From Mycobacterium yunnanensis (GTDB lineage Bacteria; Actinomycetota; Actinomycetes; Mycobacteriales; Mycobacteriaceae), in the NCBI RefSeq assembly GCF_025823185.1, contig NZ_JACKVK010000011.1, forward strand, positions 62,615 through 126,614: DNA of 64,000 nucleotides, in the 5' to 3' direction. Below are positions 1 through 9,798 of this stretch, in pieces (position 1 is the stretch's first letter; every line of letters starts with the position of its first letter). The position numbers were made by a program, and so were the translations under genes. The notes beneath the pieces are model-generated. The model had not been told where the DNA came from, made no database searches, and worked only from the letters and a program-made list of their open reading frames with translations.

Positions 1-1005
1 CCGGTGATCAGTCAGGTGAAGCTGATCGCCGAGCCGTGGGACATCGGCGAGGGCGGATATCAGGTCGGGAACTTCCCGGGTTTGTGGACCGAGTGGAATG
101 GGCAATATCGCGACACTGTGCGTGACTACTGGCGGGGAGAACCCGCGACACTCAACGAATTCGCCTCACGGCTCACCGGATCCTCCGACCTCTACGAGGC
201 GACGGGCCGCCGGCCCAGCGCCAGCATCAACTTCGTCACTGCGCACGACGGTTTCACGCTCGCGGACCTGGTGTCCTACAACGAGAAGCACAACGAGGCC
301 AACGGTGAGGACAACCGCGACGGCGAGAGCCACAACCGGTCCTGGAACTGCGGTGTCGAGGGGCCGACCGACGATCCCGCGATCCTGGAATTGCGGGCCA
401 AGCAGATGCGCAACGTGCTGGCCACGCTGATGGTCAGCCAGGGCACGCCCATGATCAGCCACGGTGACGAGATCGGCCGCACGCAGGGCGGCAACAACAA
501 CGTGTATTGCCAGGACTCCGAGATCGCCTGGATGGACTGGTCGATGTGCGAGACCAACGCCGACCTGATGACCTTCGCCCGCACCGTGACCACGCTGCGC
601 AAGAACCACCCCGTGTTCCGGCGCCGACGGTTCTTCGACGGCAAGCTGATTCGTAGCGGTGACGAGGAGATCCGCGACATCGCCTGGCTCACCGCGGCCG
701 GGGTGCCGATGACCCCGCAGGACTGGAACGCCGGATTCCAATGCGTCGCGGTGTTCCTCAACGGAGAGGCCATCCCCGCGCCCGACGCCCGCGGCGAGCG
801 AGTCGTCGACGACTCGTTCCTGCTGTGTTTCAACGCCCACTCCGACCCCGTCGAATTCGTCGCGGCGGAAGGCGACTACGCCGCGGAATGGACCGCGGAA
901 GTCGACTCGGCGACACCCACCGGAACCAGCGATCTGGTGGTGAAGGCCGGCGAGACGTTCACCGTCGCGGCCCGCTCCATCATCGCCCTGCGAAAGACGG
1001 CCTGA
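1..1005 (+). CDS. glgX: Glycogen debranching enzyme GlgX/TreX, C-terminal part (5' end outside window)
   Basis: The first 334 codons read from the window edge encode the C-terminal half of a GH13 isoamylase-type debranching enzyme, which cuts alpha-1,6 branches of glycogen to release linear maltodextrins. Visible family motifs are LIAEPWD (catalytic Glu region), FVTAHDGFTL (conserved His-Asp of GH13) and a beta-rich C-terminal domain ending in IIALRK. The stop is 5 nt before treY, so the three genes look like one operon in which GlgX makes substrate for TreY and TreZ. In M. tuberculosis the same order is treX-treY-treZ. The real start lies upstream of the window; the GTG at 4 is only an internal codon. 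Confidence 0.95.
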   Translation, partial: PVISQVKLIAEPWDIGEGGYQVGNFPGLWTEWNGQYRDTVRDYWRGEPATLNEFASRLTGSSDLYEATGRRPSASINFVTAHDGFTLADLVSYNEKHNEANGEDNRDGESHNRSWNCGVEGPTDDPAILELRAKQMRNVLATLMVSQGTPMISHGDEIGRTQGGNNNVYCQDSEIAWMDWSMCETNADLMTFARTVTTLRKNHPVFRRRRFFDGKLIRSGDEEIRDIAWLTAAGVPMTPQDWNAGFQCVAVFLNGEAIPAPDARGERVVDDSFLLCFNAHSDPVEFVAAEGDYAAEWTAEVDSATPTGTSDLVVKAGETFTVAARSIIALRKTA

Positions 1006-1010
1006 CCATC

Positions 1011-3269
1011 ATGACGATCCTCTCGACCTACCGCCTGCAGATGCGCGGACCCGCCAGCGGGGAGGCGTTCACCTTCGCCGATGCGCTCGACCAACTCGAT
1101 TACCTTGCCGACCTTGGGGTTTCGACGCTCTACCTGTCGCCGATCCTGACCGCGAGCAAGGGCTCCACGCACGGGTACGACGTGACCGACCCCACCACTG
1201 TCTCCGAGGAACTCGGCGGGGCCGACGGATTCAACGCACTGTCCGAGGCGGTCCACGCGCGCGGAATGACTCTCGTCGTCGACATCGTGCCCAACCACGT
1301 CGGCGTCGACGATCCCACTCAGAACGCGTGGTGGTGGGACATGCTGACCCACGGCAAGGACTCCCCCTACGCTTCCTACTTCGACGTCGACTGGACGTTG
1401 GACCCCGACGGCAAGATCGTCCTGCCCGTGCTGGGCGACGACGGCGACCTCGACGACCTGGCCGTCGACGGCGACGTGTTACGCCTCGGTGACCGCACGT
1501 GGCCCGTCGCCCCGGGCACCGGCGACGGATCACCGGCAGAGGTCTACGGCAGGCAGCACTACGAGCTGATCGGCTGGAAGCACAACGTCTGCGGCTATCG
1601 CCGATTCTTCTCCATCACCTCGTTGGCGGCCTTGCGACAGGAGGACAGGGAGGTCTTCGACGCCACCCACGTCGAGGTCAAGCGGTGGTTCACCGAGGGT
1701 CTCGTCGACGGACTGCGCATCGACCACCCAGACGGATTGTCCGATCCCGCAGGCTATCTCGAATGGCTGCGGGAGCTCACCGGACCAGACGCCTGGATCG
1801 TCATCGAGAAGATCCTGGCCCCCGACGAGGCGCTGGAGCCGTCGCTGCCCGTCGCGGGCACCACGGGCTACGACGCGCTGCGCGAAATCGGCGGCGTTCT
1901 CGTCGACCCGGCCGGCGCGGGTGACGAGGAGCCGCTGGAACCGGTGATCCGTCGGCTCAAGGTCGACACCGCCACCGGGACGCTGGCCAGCGAGCTCGCC
2001 CGCGTGCACCGCGCGATCGTCGCCTCGATCGGCGCCGACCATCCCAAGATTCCCGACGCCGTCGCCGCCCTGCTGTCCCACATCGGGGTGTACCGCTCCG
2101 ACTACCGCGGACTCACCGCGATCATGCCGACGGCGCTGGCCGAAACCGCCTCTGCCGAGCCGTCCTTGGCCGAGCCGCTGACCCTGGTCGCCGCGGCGCT
2201 CGAGCACGTCGAACCGGCCACCCGCATCCAGCAGCTCTGCGGCGCCGTGACCGCCAAGTCGGTCGAGGACTGCCTGTTCTACCGTGACGCCCGGCTGGTC
2301 TCGCTCAACGAGGTCGGCGGCGAACCCGAGCGGTACGGCGTCAGCCTTGCGGAGTTCCACCACGCCAGCGCGCTACGGGCCCGCTTCTGGCCGTCGGCGA
2401 TGGTGACGCTCTCCACGCACGACACCAAGCGCAGCGAAGACGTCCGCGCGCGAATCGGCGTGCTGTCCCAAGTGCATTCGCGGTGGACCGAGCTGGTCGA
2501 CGGCTGGGCACGGACCACGCCCCCGCCGGACGCCGACACCGGCGCGTTCCTGTGGCAGATCGCCTTCGGGGTCTGGCCGGTCGACGGCACCGTGACCGAC
2601 GACCTGCGCTCGCGCCTGCACGCCTACGCGGAGAAGGCCATTCGGGAGGCGGCGCTGCACACGACGTGGAACGAGCCCGACGCCGAGTTCGAGGACGCCG
2701 TCCACGCCTGGCTCGACGAGATCGTCGACGGTGCGGTGGCGGCCGAGATGTCGCGCCTGGTGGCCGACGTGGACGTGCACGCGCGTAGCGACTCGAACGT
2801 GCAGAAACTCCTGTCGTTGACGGTGCCCGGCATCCCCGACGTCTACCAGGGCACCGAAATGTGGGACGACAGCTTGGTCGACCCCGACAACCGGCGGGCC
2901 GTCGACTACGCGGCGCGGCGGGCGGCGTCGTCGACGGGGGGCGACGACAAGATCCGCATCGTCACCGGCGCCCTGCATTCCCGTGCCGACCATCCCGAGT
3001 CGTACCTGCGCGGGGCTTACCGCCCGGTGTTGCCCGACGGCGCGGCCGCCGCACACCTGATCGCCTTCCAACGCGGTGACGACGTGCTCGTCGCCGCCCA
3101 GCGGTGGACCGTCCGGCTCGCCGAGACCGGTTGGGGTGACACCACATTGGCACTGCCCGACGGCGAGTGGGTCGACCGCCTCACCGGCCGCTCGCTGCGC
3201 GGCCGGGTCGACGCCGCCGACCTGTTCACCAACCTCCCCGCCGTCCTCTTGGAGCGCACCAGTGCCTGA
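1011..3269 (+). CDS. treY: Maltooligosyl trehalose synthase TreY
   Basis: 752-residue GH13 enzyme that rearranges the reducing-end alpha-1,4 bond of a maltodextrin into an alpha-1,1 bond, giving maltooligosyl-trehalose; cytosolic, second step of the TreX-TreY-TreZ route. It begins with STYRLQ near the N-terminus and has DIVPNHVG, the nucleophile region GLRIDHPDGL, the acid/base region WIVIEKIL and the family signature STHDTKRSED. The ATG at 1011 is chosen because the family N-terminus (MTILSTYRLQ) begins there; an open frame continues upstream into glgX but is not coding. The 3' end overlaps treZ by 8 nt, suggesting translational coupling. Confidence 0.96.
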   Translation: MTILSTYRLQMRGPASGEAFTFADALDQLDYLADLGVSTLYLSPILTASKGSTHGYDVTDPTTVSEELGGADGFNALSEAVHARGMTLVVDIVPNHVGVDDPTQNAWWWDMLTHGKDSPYASYFDVDWTLDPDGKIVLPVLGDDGDLDDLAVDGDVLRLGDRTWPVAPGTGDGSPAEVYGRQHYELIGWKHNVCGYRRFFSITSLAALRQEDREVFDATHVEVKRWFTEGLVDGLRIDHPDGLSDPAGYLEWLRELTGPDAWIVIEKILAPDEALEPSLPVAGTTGYDALREIGGVLVDPAGAGDEEPLEPVIRRLKVDTATGTLASELARVHRAIVASIGADHPKIPDAVAALLSHIGVYRSDYRGLTAIMPTALAETASAEPSLAEPLTLVAAALEHVEPATRIQQLCGAVTAKSVEDCLFYRDARLVSLNEVGGEPERYGVSLAEFHHASALRARFWPSAMVTLSTHDTKRSEDVRARIGVLSQVHSRWTELVDGWARTTPPPDADTGAFLWQIAFGVWPVDGTVTDDLRSRLHAYAEKAIREAALHTTWNEPDAEFEDAVHAWLDEIVDGAVAAEMSRLVADVDVHARSDSNVQKLLSLTVPGIPDVYQGTEMWDDSLVDPDNRRAVDYAARRAASSTGGDDKIRIVTGALHSRADHPESYLRGAYRPVLPDGAAAAHLIAFQRGDDVLVAAQRWTVRLAETGWGDTTLALPDGEWVDRLTGRSLRGRVDAADLFTNLPAVLLERTSA

Positions 3270-4989
3270 TCACGAATTCGCCGTCTGGGCACCACTGCCC
3301 GAGCTGGTCCGACTCGACGTCGACGGCACGCTGCACCCCATGACGCGCTCCGACGACGGGTGGTGGCGGGCTACCGTCGACGCTCCCGCCGACGCGCGCT
3401 ACGGCTTCGTCCTCGACGACGACGACACCGTGCTGCCCGACCCTCGCTCGCCGCGCCAGCCGGACGGCGTGCACGAGCGGTCTCAGCTGTGGGACCCGTC
3501 GTCGGTGACGTGGACCGACTCCGACTGGGCGGGCAAGTCGATCGAAGGTGCGGTGATCTACGAGCTGCATGTCGGCACGTTCACCCCCGGCGGTACGTTC
3601 GACTCGGCCGTCGAGAAGCTCGACTACCTCGTCGACCTCGGCGTCGACCTCGTCGAGCTGATGCCCGTCAACTCCTTCAGCGGCACCCACGGCTGGGGCT
3701 ACGACGGCGTGCTCTGGTACAGCGTGCAGGAGAGCTACGGCGGCCCAGACGGTTTGGCACGTCTGGTCGACGCCTGCCACGCCCGCGGGCTGGGCATCCT
3801 GATCGACGCCGTGTTCAACCACCTCGGCCCGTCGGGCAACTACCTGCCCAAGTACGGGCCCTACCTGACCGAGGCCAACACCGGGTGGGGTCAGGGCGTC
3901 AACGTCTCCGACGCCGATTCCGACGAGGTGCGCCAATACATCCTCGACTGTGCGCTGCGCTGGATGCGGGACTTCCACGCCGACGGTCTGCGGCTGGACG
4001 CGGTGCACGCGCTGGCCGACCACACCGCCTTCCACATCCTCGAGGAGATGTCGAGCGACACCGACGCGCTGGCCGAACAGTTGGGGCGGCCGCTGTCGTT
4101 GATCGCCGAGAGCGACCTCAACGATCCGCGCCTCATCACCCCGCGCGACCGTGGCGGATACGGCATGACCGCGCAGTGGGACGACGACATCCACCACGCC
4201 ATCCACACCGCGGTCTCCGGTGAGCGGCAGGGGTACTACTCCGACTTCGGCTCCCTGGAATCGCTCGCGAACACGTTGAAGCACGGCTACTTTCACGCCG
4301 GGACGTACTCGTCGTTCCGGCACCGCCGCCACGGTCGGCCGTTGGACACCGCAACCATCCCCGCCACCCGCCTATTGGCCTACACCTCCGACCACGACCA
4401 GGTGGGCAATCGCGCCGTCGGCGACCGGCCCTCGCAGAACCTGACGTACGGCCAGCTCGCCGTCAAGGCGGCGCTGGTGCTGACCTCCCCGTACACCGCG
4501 ATGCTGTTCATGGGCGAGGAGTGGGCGTCCTCGAGCCCCTTCCAGTTCTTCACCTCGCACCCGGAGCCGGAGCTCGCACGTGCGACCGCCGAGGGCCGCA
4601 AGGCGGAGTTCGCCGAACATGGTTGGGACGCCGACGAAATCCCCGATCCCCAGGACCCCGAGACGTTCCAGCGGTCCAAGCTGAAGTGGGACGAGGTGGA
4701 CACCGGCGACCACGCTCGCATGCTGCAGCTGTACCGCGCGCTCATCGAGCTGCGTCACCGCGAGCCCGACCTGGCCGACCCGTGGCTCGACCACATGACG
4801 GTCGACTACGACGAGGAGCAGCGCTGGATCGCCCTGCACCGCGGGACGCTCACCATCGTCTGCAACCTCGGCGACGACTCGGTGACCGTTCCGGTGCGCG
4901 GCGAGGGGGTGCTGTCCTCGGCCGACGCAGCGGTCGGCGACTCCACGACGCTGCCGAAGCAGTCCTTCGCCGTAGTCCGGACGAGCTAG
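3262..4989 (+). CDS. treZ: Maltooligosyltrehalose trehalohydrolase TreZ
   Basis: 575-residue GH13 enzyme that hydrolyses maltooligosyl-trehalose to free trehalose and a shortened maltodextrin. An N-terminal beta-sandwich (EFAVWAPLPELVRL) is followed by the catalytic barrel with DAVFNHLGPSGNYL, the nucleophile region DGLRLDAVHAL, the Glu region LIAESDLNDPRL and YTSDHDQVGNRA. The GTG at 3262 is taken as start because it overlaps the treY stop by 8 nt and gives the family N-terminus. Trehalose made here is both a stress solute and the headgroup of many mycobacterial surface lipids. Confidence 0.96.
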   Translation: MPDHEFAVWAPLPELVRLDVDGTLHPMTRSDDGWWRATVDAPADARYGFVLDDDDTVLPDPRSPRQPDGVHERSQLWDPSSVTWTDSDWAGKSIEGAVIYELHVGTFTPGGTFDSAVEKLDYLVDLGVDLVELMPVNSFSGTHGWGYDGVLWYSVQESYGGPDGLARLVDACHARGLGILIDAVFNHLGPSGNYLPKYGPYLTEANTGWGQGVNVSDADSDEVRQYILDCALRWMRDFHADGLRLDAVHALADHTAFHILEEMSSDTDALAEQLGRPLSLIAESDLNDPRLITPRDRGGYGMTAQWDDDIHHAIHTAVSGERQGYYSDFGSLESLANTLKHGYFHAGTYSSFRHRRHGRPLDTATIPATRLLAYTSDHDQVGNRAVGDRPSQNLTYGQLAVKAALVLTSPYTAMLFMGEEWASSSPFQFFTSHPEPELARATAEGRKAEFAEHGWDADEIPDPQDPETFQRSKLKWDEVDTGDHARMLQLYRALIELRHREPDLADPWLDHMTVDYDEEQRWIALHRGTLTIVCNLGDDSVTVPVRGEGVLSSADAAVGDSTTLPKQSFAVVRTS

Positions 4990-4999
4990 AGCACCGCTG

Positions 5000-6235
5000 C
5001 TACATCGGGGTGGGCGCACCGAAGACGGGAATGACGCCGACGGGGAGCAGCGCGAGCGCAATCCCGGCCACCGCAACGATTCTGACCGACCGTCGCGTCG
5101 GCGGTTCGCCCATCTCGGGTTGCCGAGCCGCATACAGCACGTAGACGATTCCGAGGTTGTAGGCGATGGTCGTCCACCAGCGGATCCAGTCCACCCCGGT
5201 GAGGAACACCGGAAGGAACAACCCCAGCGCGAGGGCGACGGCCACCTTCTGCGTCAGCAGGACGTCCAGGAAGCGCCGTACCGGCACGCCCGAGGCCTGG
5301 GCGATGAGATACATCGCGGCGGCGAACACCGCGATCCCGAAGATCGTCGAGCCGGCCAGCGCCACCGGGCCGATGCCGAAGACGAAGTGCAGTGCATCGC
5401 CGAAACTCTGGTCGAACAGCGGGAGGATGGCGCGGCACATCCAGTCGTGGTAGTCGACCTCGTAGCGGACACCCTGCAGGATCTGAGCGGGCGTGAGGTG
5501 ACCGGCGATGGGATGGTTCATCGGCCCGTGCGGCACCGATTGGCACAACGCCTGCGACATGCCTCGCGCACCAAACACCGTCACCGCCAACGCGGTCGCG
5601 AGCCCCGGCCCCACACTGAGCACCGAACACAGCCGGAAGACTCCGTTGCCGAGCCCTGGTGCGAGTACGGCGAGCGCGGCCACCGCACCCAGCGCGAAGA
5701 GGAACGGGGTGGCCTCGTGGGCCAGGGTCAACACCGCCAGCACCACACCGTGGGCTGCGCTGAGGATGACGGTGTAACGGCGACCGGTCACCGCCGTCAG
5801 CGACACCGCGAACGCGGCAAGCGCTGCGGCGCCCAACAAGTCGGTACGCGCCGAGAACAGACCGAAGGCAAACCCGAACGGTAGGACCGGAATCAGCAGC
5901 GCCAGGAGCAGCTTTCGCTGCGAACGAACACCGCGGCCCAGCACCGCCCACACGAGCAGCGCGAGGCCGAGGCTGAATGCCCCCGTCAGGACCCACCTCA
6001 GTATGGCCAGCGCGGCGAAGTAGTGGTCCCGCGGAAACCACGTCACGACCTCGCCGGCGAGCCCGCGTCGGATGAACCCATGTGAGTAGTCGACCGAGAA
6101 GTACGAGTAGAAGTAGCCGTTGGGCACGACCGTCGTGGCGATGGCCACCAGCAGGGCCATCCACACGACCAGCAGCAGCACGAACGTCACGTGGCGGCGA
6201 CGGCCGGGGCCTGCGCTGACTGCGGTGCTCGACAA
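5000..6235 (-). CDS. Multi-pass membrane protein of unknown function
   Basis: About 410 residues with roughly ten hydrophobic segments. An early motif SVDYSHGFIRRGLAGEVV follows the first membrane span, and a loop region contains two cysteines (ALCQSVPHG, YHDWMCRAI). The motif after the first span resembles those of uncharacterised bacterial polytopic membrane proteins near surface-polysaccharide genes, but I cannot assign a function. The start is uncertain: the longest frame begins at 6373, inside the divergent glycosyltransferase gene, so I prefer the TTG at 6235, with a GTG at 6190 also possible. It converges on treZ with 10 nt between stops. Confidence 0.7.
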   Translation of the reverse strand: MSSTAVSAGPGRRRHVTFVLLLVVWMALLVAIATTVVPNGYFYSYFSVDYSHGFIRRGLAGEVVTWFPRDHYFAALAILRWVLTGAFSLGLALLVWAVLGRGVRSQRKLLLALLIPVLPFGFAFGLFSARTDLLGAAALAAFAVSLTAVTGRRYTVILSAAHGVVLAVLTLAHEATPFLFALGAVAALAVLAPGLGNGVFRLCSVLSVGPGLATALAVTVFGARGMSQALCQSVPHGPMNHPIAGHLTPAQILQGVRYEVDYHDWMCRAILPLFDQSFGDALHFVFGIGPVALAGSTIFGIAVFAAAMYLIAQASGVPVRRFLDVLLTQKVAVALALGLFLPVFLTGVDWIRWWTTIAYNLGIVYVLYAARQPEMGEPPTRRSVRIVAVAGIALALLPVGVIPVFGAPTPM

Positions 6236-6295
6236 CTGGCCCCCGACTCTCGGTGTTCGCGACCCGTGCTCGACGCCGCGGTTGCGCCGGACGAG

Positions 6296-6301
6296 TATAG
6301 G
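6296..6301 (+). promoter_or_regulatory. Candidate -10 element (TATAGG) for the glycosyltransferase gene
   Basis: TATAGG lies 10 nt before the GTG at 6312, which would place the transcript start within a few bases of the start codon (leaderless or nearly so). No convincing -35 box is seen. Confidence 0.35.
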
Positions 6302-6311
6302 GTCTGTCGAC

Positions 6312-7616
6312 GTGAGCGCCGAACTGCCAGTGTCCCGGCCGCGCTTGACGTTCGTGGTCGCCATCCACGGCACCCGGGGTGACGTCGAACCGTGCGCGGC
6401 ACTGGCGTTGGAATTGCAGCGTCGCGGACACGACGTGGCGACGGCGGTACCCCCGAACCTGGTCGGCTTCGTCGAATCCGTCGGCCTCCCTGCGGTCGCC
6501 TACGGCCCCGACTCCCAACAGCAGCTTCGCGGTGACGTCTTCGAACGACCCGACGCCCTCACGGCCGCCACCCCGGCGGACTGGCTACGGCTGGGCAACC
6601 CACTCCGAGCGCTGACCAAGGCCCGCGCCGCCGCCACCCGCGGCTGGGACGAGATGAGCAACACGCTGTCCTCACTCGCCGCGGGCGCCGACGTGGTGGT
6701 CACCGGCACCGCGTACCAGGAGATTGCGGGCAACGTCACCGAGGCCCTCGGCGTCCCCATGGCCGAAGTGCACTACTTCCCCGTCCGCGCCAACACCGCC
6801 GTGATGCCGGTTCGACTTCCGGCGAGGGTGGTCCGCGGCGCGTACGCCGCCGGTGAGTGGATGCACTGGCAGCTGCTCAGACCCGCCGAGCGCCGGCAGC
6901 GGCAGCTGCTGGGACTGCCGCCGGCGAGCACTCGGCCGGTGGGGCGCATCGTGGGCCGTGGCGCCCTGGAGCTCCAGGCCTACGATCCGGTGTTCTTTCC
7001 CGCGTTGGCGCAGGAGTGGGACGCGCGCCGCCGCCCCCTCATCGGGTCGATGACACTGCAGCTGCCCACCGCGGTCGACGGCGACGTCGAGTCCTGGATC
7101 GCGTCGGGTGCCCCGCCCGTCTACTTCGGGTTCGGCAGCATGCCCGTCGACCACTTCACCACGACGATGGGTCTCATCCGCGACGTTTGCGCCACGCTCG
7201 GCACGCGAGCGCTGATCTGTGCCGGATCGTCGGCGTCCGACGAGGTCGCCACCACCGACGCCGTCAAGGTCGTCACCGCCGTCAACCATGCCGCGGTGTT
7301 TCCGAGGTGCCGCGCCGTCGTCCACCACGGCGGAGCGGGCACGACGGCTGCCGGGCTGCGCGCCGGCGTCCCCACCCTGGTGTTGTGGGTGGCCGCCGAA
7401 CAGCCGCTGTGGGGCAAGCAGGTCGAACGCCTCGGCGTCGGCACGTACCGCCGGTTGTCGACGACCACCCGCGAGTCGTTGCTCGCCGACCTGCGAACGG
7501 TGTTGGACCGCAACACCTCCGAGCGGGCACGACTCGTCGCCGACCGGATGAGCCGGCCGTCGGAGAGCGTCACGACGGCCGCGGATCTGCTCGAGGACGT
7601 TGCTCGCGCCGGGTGA
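6312..7616 (+). CDS. MGT-family glycosyltransferase (GT1-like)
   Basis: 434-residue GT-B fold enzyme of the macroside/sterol glucosyltransferase type. The N-terminus RLTFVVAIHGTRGDVEP is the classic first Rossmann strand with the G-T-R-G-D loop. The C-terminal donor-binding motif is VVHHGGAGTTAAGLRAGVP followed by QPLWGKQVERLGVG. M. tuberculosis has related enzymes next to pks5 (Rv1524, Rv1526c), and homologues in other mycobacteria glycosylate glycopeptidolipids. The acceptor here is unknown. The GTG at 6312 is chosen by the motif position and a -10 box directly upstream. The next gene is a Gap-like lipid transport protein. Confidence 0.88.
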   Translation: MSAELPVSRPRLTFVVAIHGTRGDVEPCAALALELQRRGHDVATAVPPNLVGFVESVGLPAVAYGPDSQQQLRGDVFERPDALTAATPADWLRLGNPLRALTKARAAATRGWDEMSNTLSSLAAGADVVVTGTAYQEIAGNVTEALGVPMAEVHYFPVRANTAVMPVRLPARVVRGAYAAGEWMHWQLLRPAERRQRQLLGLPPASTRPVGRIVGRGALELQAYDPVFFPALAQEWDARRRPLIGSMTLQLPTAVDGDVESWIASGAPPVYFGFGSMPVDHFTTTMGLIRDVCATLGTRALICAGSSASDEVATTDAVKVVTAVNHAAVFPRCRAVVHHGGAGTTAAGLRAGVPTLVLWVAAEQPLWGKQVERLGVGTYRRLSTTTRESLLADLRTVLDRNTSERARLVADRMSRPSESVTTAADLLEDVARAG

Positions 7617-7659
7617 CACGAGTTGCTAACCCCGAGTGCGAGACGGTACGTTCCCGCTG

Positions 7660-8379
7660 GTGTGGACGACGGTAATTCTGCTCGGCCTCACGGTGAGCAT
7701 CGAGCCCACCCGCCTCGGGTTGATCGCGCTCCTGCTGACGAGGCCGCGTCCCATCCGGCATCTGATCGTGTTCCAGCTCACGGGCCTGACGATCAGCCTC
7801 ACCGTGGGATTCACGGTCTTGTTCGTGTTCCACCACAGCTTCTTCGGCCACAGCGACATCAGCCCGGCGCCGCTGCAGATCGCGTTCGGTGTGGTGTTGC
7901 TGCTCCTGGCCGCGGTGCTGGCCTCCAACATCCCGCTGGACCGGTTCACCCGGCAGAAGGTTCCGCAGACCGGCGGTGCCGAGGATGCGCCCGTCGCCGA
8001 CGCCGCGCCGCTGCCGACGAGTCGGCGCGCGCTGGTGCTCCGCCGGGTCCGGCGCTTCCTCAAGGGCGAATCCTCGGCGCTGTCGGCCTCCATCGGAGCG
8101 GCCACGGCCATGCCGAGCATCGACTACTTCGTCCTGCTGGCGATCATCATCGCCTCCAAGGCACCCGCGCTCGAGCAGGCCTTGGCATTGCTGACCTTCC
8201 TGCTGCTGGCCGGGGCGGGAGCGTCGATCCCGCTGCTGAGCTTCATCGTGGCGCCGGAGAGGACCCGCGTCTGGGTGCAGAACACGAGCACCTGGATTCG
8301 CAAGCGCACGCGACGGCAGGCGGGCATGTTCGTCGGCGTCGTCGGCGCCATCCTCATCGGGATCGGCGTGTTCAGCTGA
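7660..8379 (+). CDS. Gap/Sap-like membrane protein (glycolipid transport family)
   Basis: 239-residue membrane protein with about six spans and a charged central loop. The N-terminus WTTVILLGLTVSIEPTRLGLIALLLTRPRP matches the pattern of the mycobacterial Gap/Sap family, whose members assist export of glycopeptidolipid (Gap) and sulfolipid (Sap) to the cell surface. The start is GTG 7660 by family pattern; GTG 7636 in the same frame is possible. It lies 43 nt behind the glycosyltransferase, suggesting that one glycosylates and the other helps move a surface glycolipid. The substrate is inferred, not shown. Confidence 0.78.
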   Translation: MWTTVILLGLTVSIEPTRLGLIALLLTRPRPIRHLIVFQLTGLTISLTVGFTVLFVFHHSFFGHSDISPAPLQIAFGVVLLLLAAVLASNIPLDRFTRQKVPQTGGAEDAPVADAAPLPTSRRALVLRRVRRFLKGESSALSASIGAATAMPSIDYFVLLAIIIASKAPALEQALALLTFLLLAGAGASIPLLSFIVAPERTRVWVQNTSTWIRKRTRRQAGMFVGVVGAILIGIGVFS

Positions 8380-8394
8380 CCGGTGGTCGGCGGC

Positions 8395-9690
8395 TCACGT
8401 CAGGTAGCGGTACGCCGGGGAGCCGGGTTCGAGTGCCTCGACGTGCATGTCGGAGCTGCGCATCCGCTCCATCAAGCCGTCATACCCCGCCGCCGAACCG
8501 AGTTCCACCCCGACGAGTGCCTCACCGGTCTCGCGGTTGTTGCGCTTGACGTACTCGAACAGGGTGACGTCGTCGCCGGGGCCGAGCACCTCGTCGAGGA
8601 ATCGCCGCAGAGCGCCCGGTTCCTGCGGAAAGTCGACCAGGAAGTAATGCTTGAGGCCGAGGTGCACCAGGGACCGCTCGAGCACCTCGTTGTAGCGGGA
8701 CACGTCGTTGTTGCCGCCGGAGATCAGACACACGACGGTCGACCCCGGCTCCACGGTGCCCTCGGTGCACGCCTCCATCAGCGCCGCCACCGACAGCGCG
8801 CCGGCAGGCTCGGCGATGATGCCCTCGTTCTGATAGAGATCCAGCATCGCGGTGCACACCGCACCCTCGTCGACCGACGTGATCGACACCATGTCGCCGG
8901 CCGCCGACAGCACCGCGTACGGGAGCGCGCCGGCGCGGGCGACGGCGGCGCCGTCGACGAACTGGTCGACGTGGTCCAGCGTCACGGGCTCGCCGGTCGC
9001 CAGCGCCGCGAGCATCGAGGCCGCACCGGCCGGTTCGACGCCGAGCACCGAGGTCTTGACCGTGCGTTCGGCCAGGTAGGTGGTGATGCCGCTGATGCAG
9101 CCGCCACCGCCGACGGGCACGATGACCAGGTCGGGCTCGGCCTCCAGCTGCTGGAGGATCTCCACGGCGATGGTGCCCTGACCGGCCATGGTGCGCAGGT
9201 CGTCATACGGCGGCACCAGCGTGGCACCGGTCCGCTCGACGTCGGCGAGTGCGGCCGCCGCGGCTACGTCGAACGTGGCGCCGCCGACGATCAGCTCGAT
9301 GAAGTCGCCGCCGTGGTAGCGGATCCGGTCGCGCTTCTGCTTGGGAGTCTTGGCGGGCACGTACACCCGGCCGTGCACGCCCATCGAGCGGCACGCCTTC
9401 GCGAAGCCCTGGGCGTGGTTGCCCGCCGACGCGCACACAACGCCCGCCGCGAGCTGGTCGGGCGGTAGTTGCATCAACAGGTTGTAGGCACCGCGCAGCT
9501 TGTAGCTGCGTACCGATTGCAGGTCCTCACGCTTGAGGTACACCTCGAGGCCGGTGATCGCCGAGAGCCGGTCGCCGTACTCCAGTGGAGTCCGGCTCAC
9601 CACGCCGGAAATTCGCAGAGCCGCCTCGTCGATGTCCGAGGCGCCGAGCGGCGCGGGACGGCGAGAGGTCTGACTCAGTTCGGCGGACAC
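8395..9690 (-). CDS. ilvA: Threonine dehydratase IlvA
   Basis: 431-residue PLP enzyme that deaminates threonine to 2-oxobutanoate, the first step of isoleucine synthesis. The PLP lysine is in SYKLRGAYN; the phosphate-binding glycine loop is PVGGGGCISG; CASAGNHAQG is the conserved substrate/PLP loop. A single short C-terminal ACT-like regulatory domain (HYFLVDFPQEPGALRRFL) marks the shorter actinobacterial form rather than the two-domain E. coli enzyme. Start GTG at 9690. The position after the trehalose genes matches Rv1559. Confidence 0.95.
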   Translation of the reverse strand: MSAELSQTSRRPAPLGASDIDEAALRISGVVSRTPLEYGDRLSAITGLEVYLKREDLQSVRSYKLRGAYNLLMQLPPDQLAAGVVCASAGNHAQGFAKACRSMGVHGRVYVPAKTPKQKRDRIRYHGGDFIELIVGGATFDVAAAAALADVERTGATLVPPYDDLRTMAGQGTIAVEILQQLEAEPDLVIVPVGGGGCISGITTYLAERTVKTSVLGVEPAGAASMLAALATGEPVTLDHVDQFVDGAAVARAGALPYAVLSAAGDMVSITSVDEGAVCTAMLDLYQNEGIIAEPAGALSVAALMEACTEGTVEPGSTVVCLISGGNNDVSRYNEVLERSLVHLGLKHYFLVDFPQEPGALRRFLDEVLGPGDDVTLFEYVKRNNRETGEALVGVELGSAAGYDGLMERMRSSDMHVEALEPGSPAYRYLT

Positions 9691-9798
9691 CGATCAATGG
9701 TGCCACTACCCCACCGGGCAGGAGAAACGGGTTTGGCTCCGTACGGGCACACACGGCCACACTCGAAGTTTCGGCTACCCGAAACCTCGTTTACGAGC

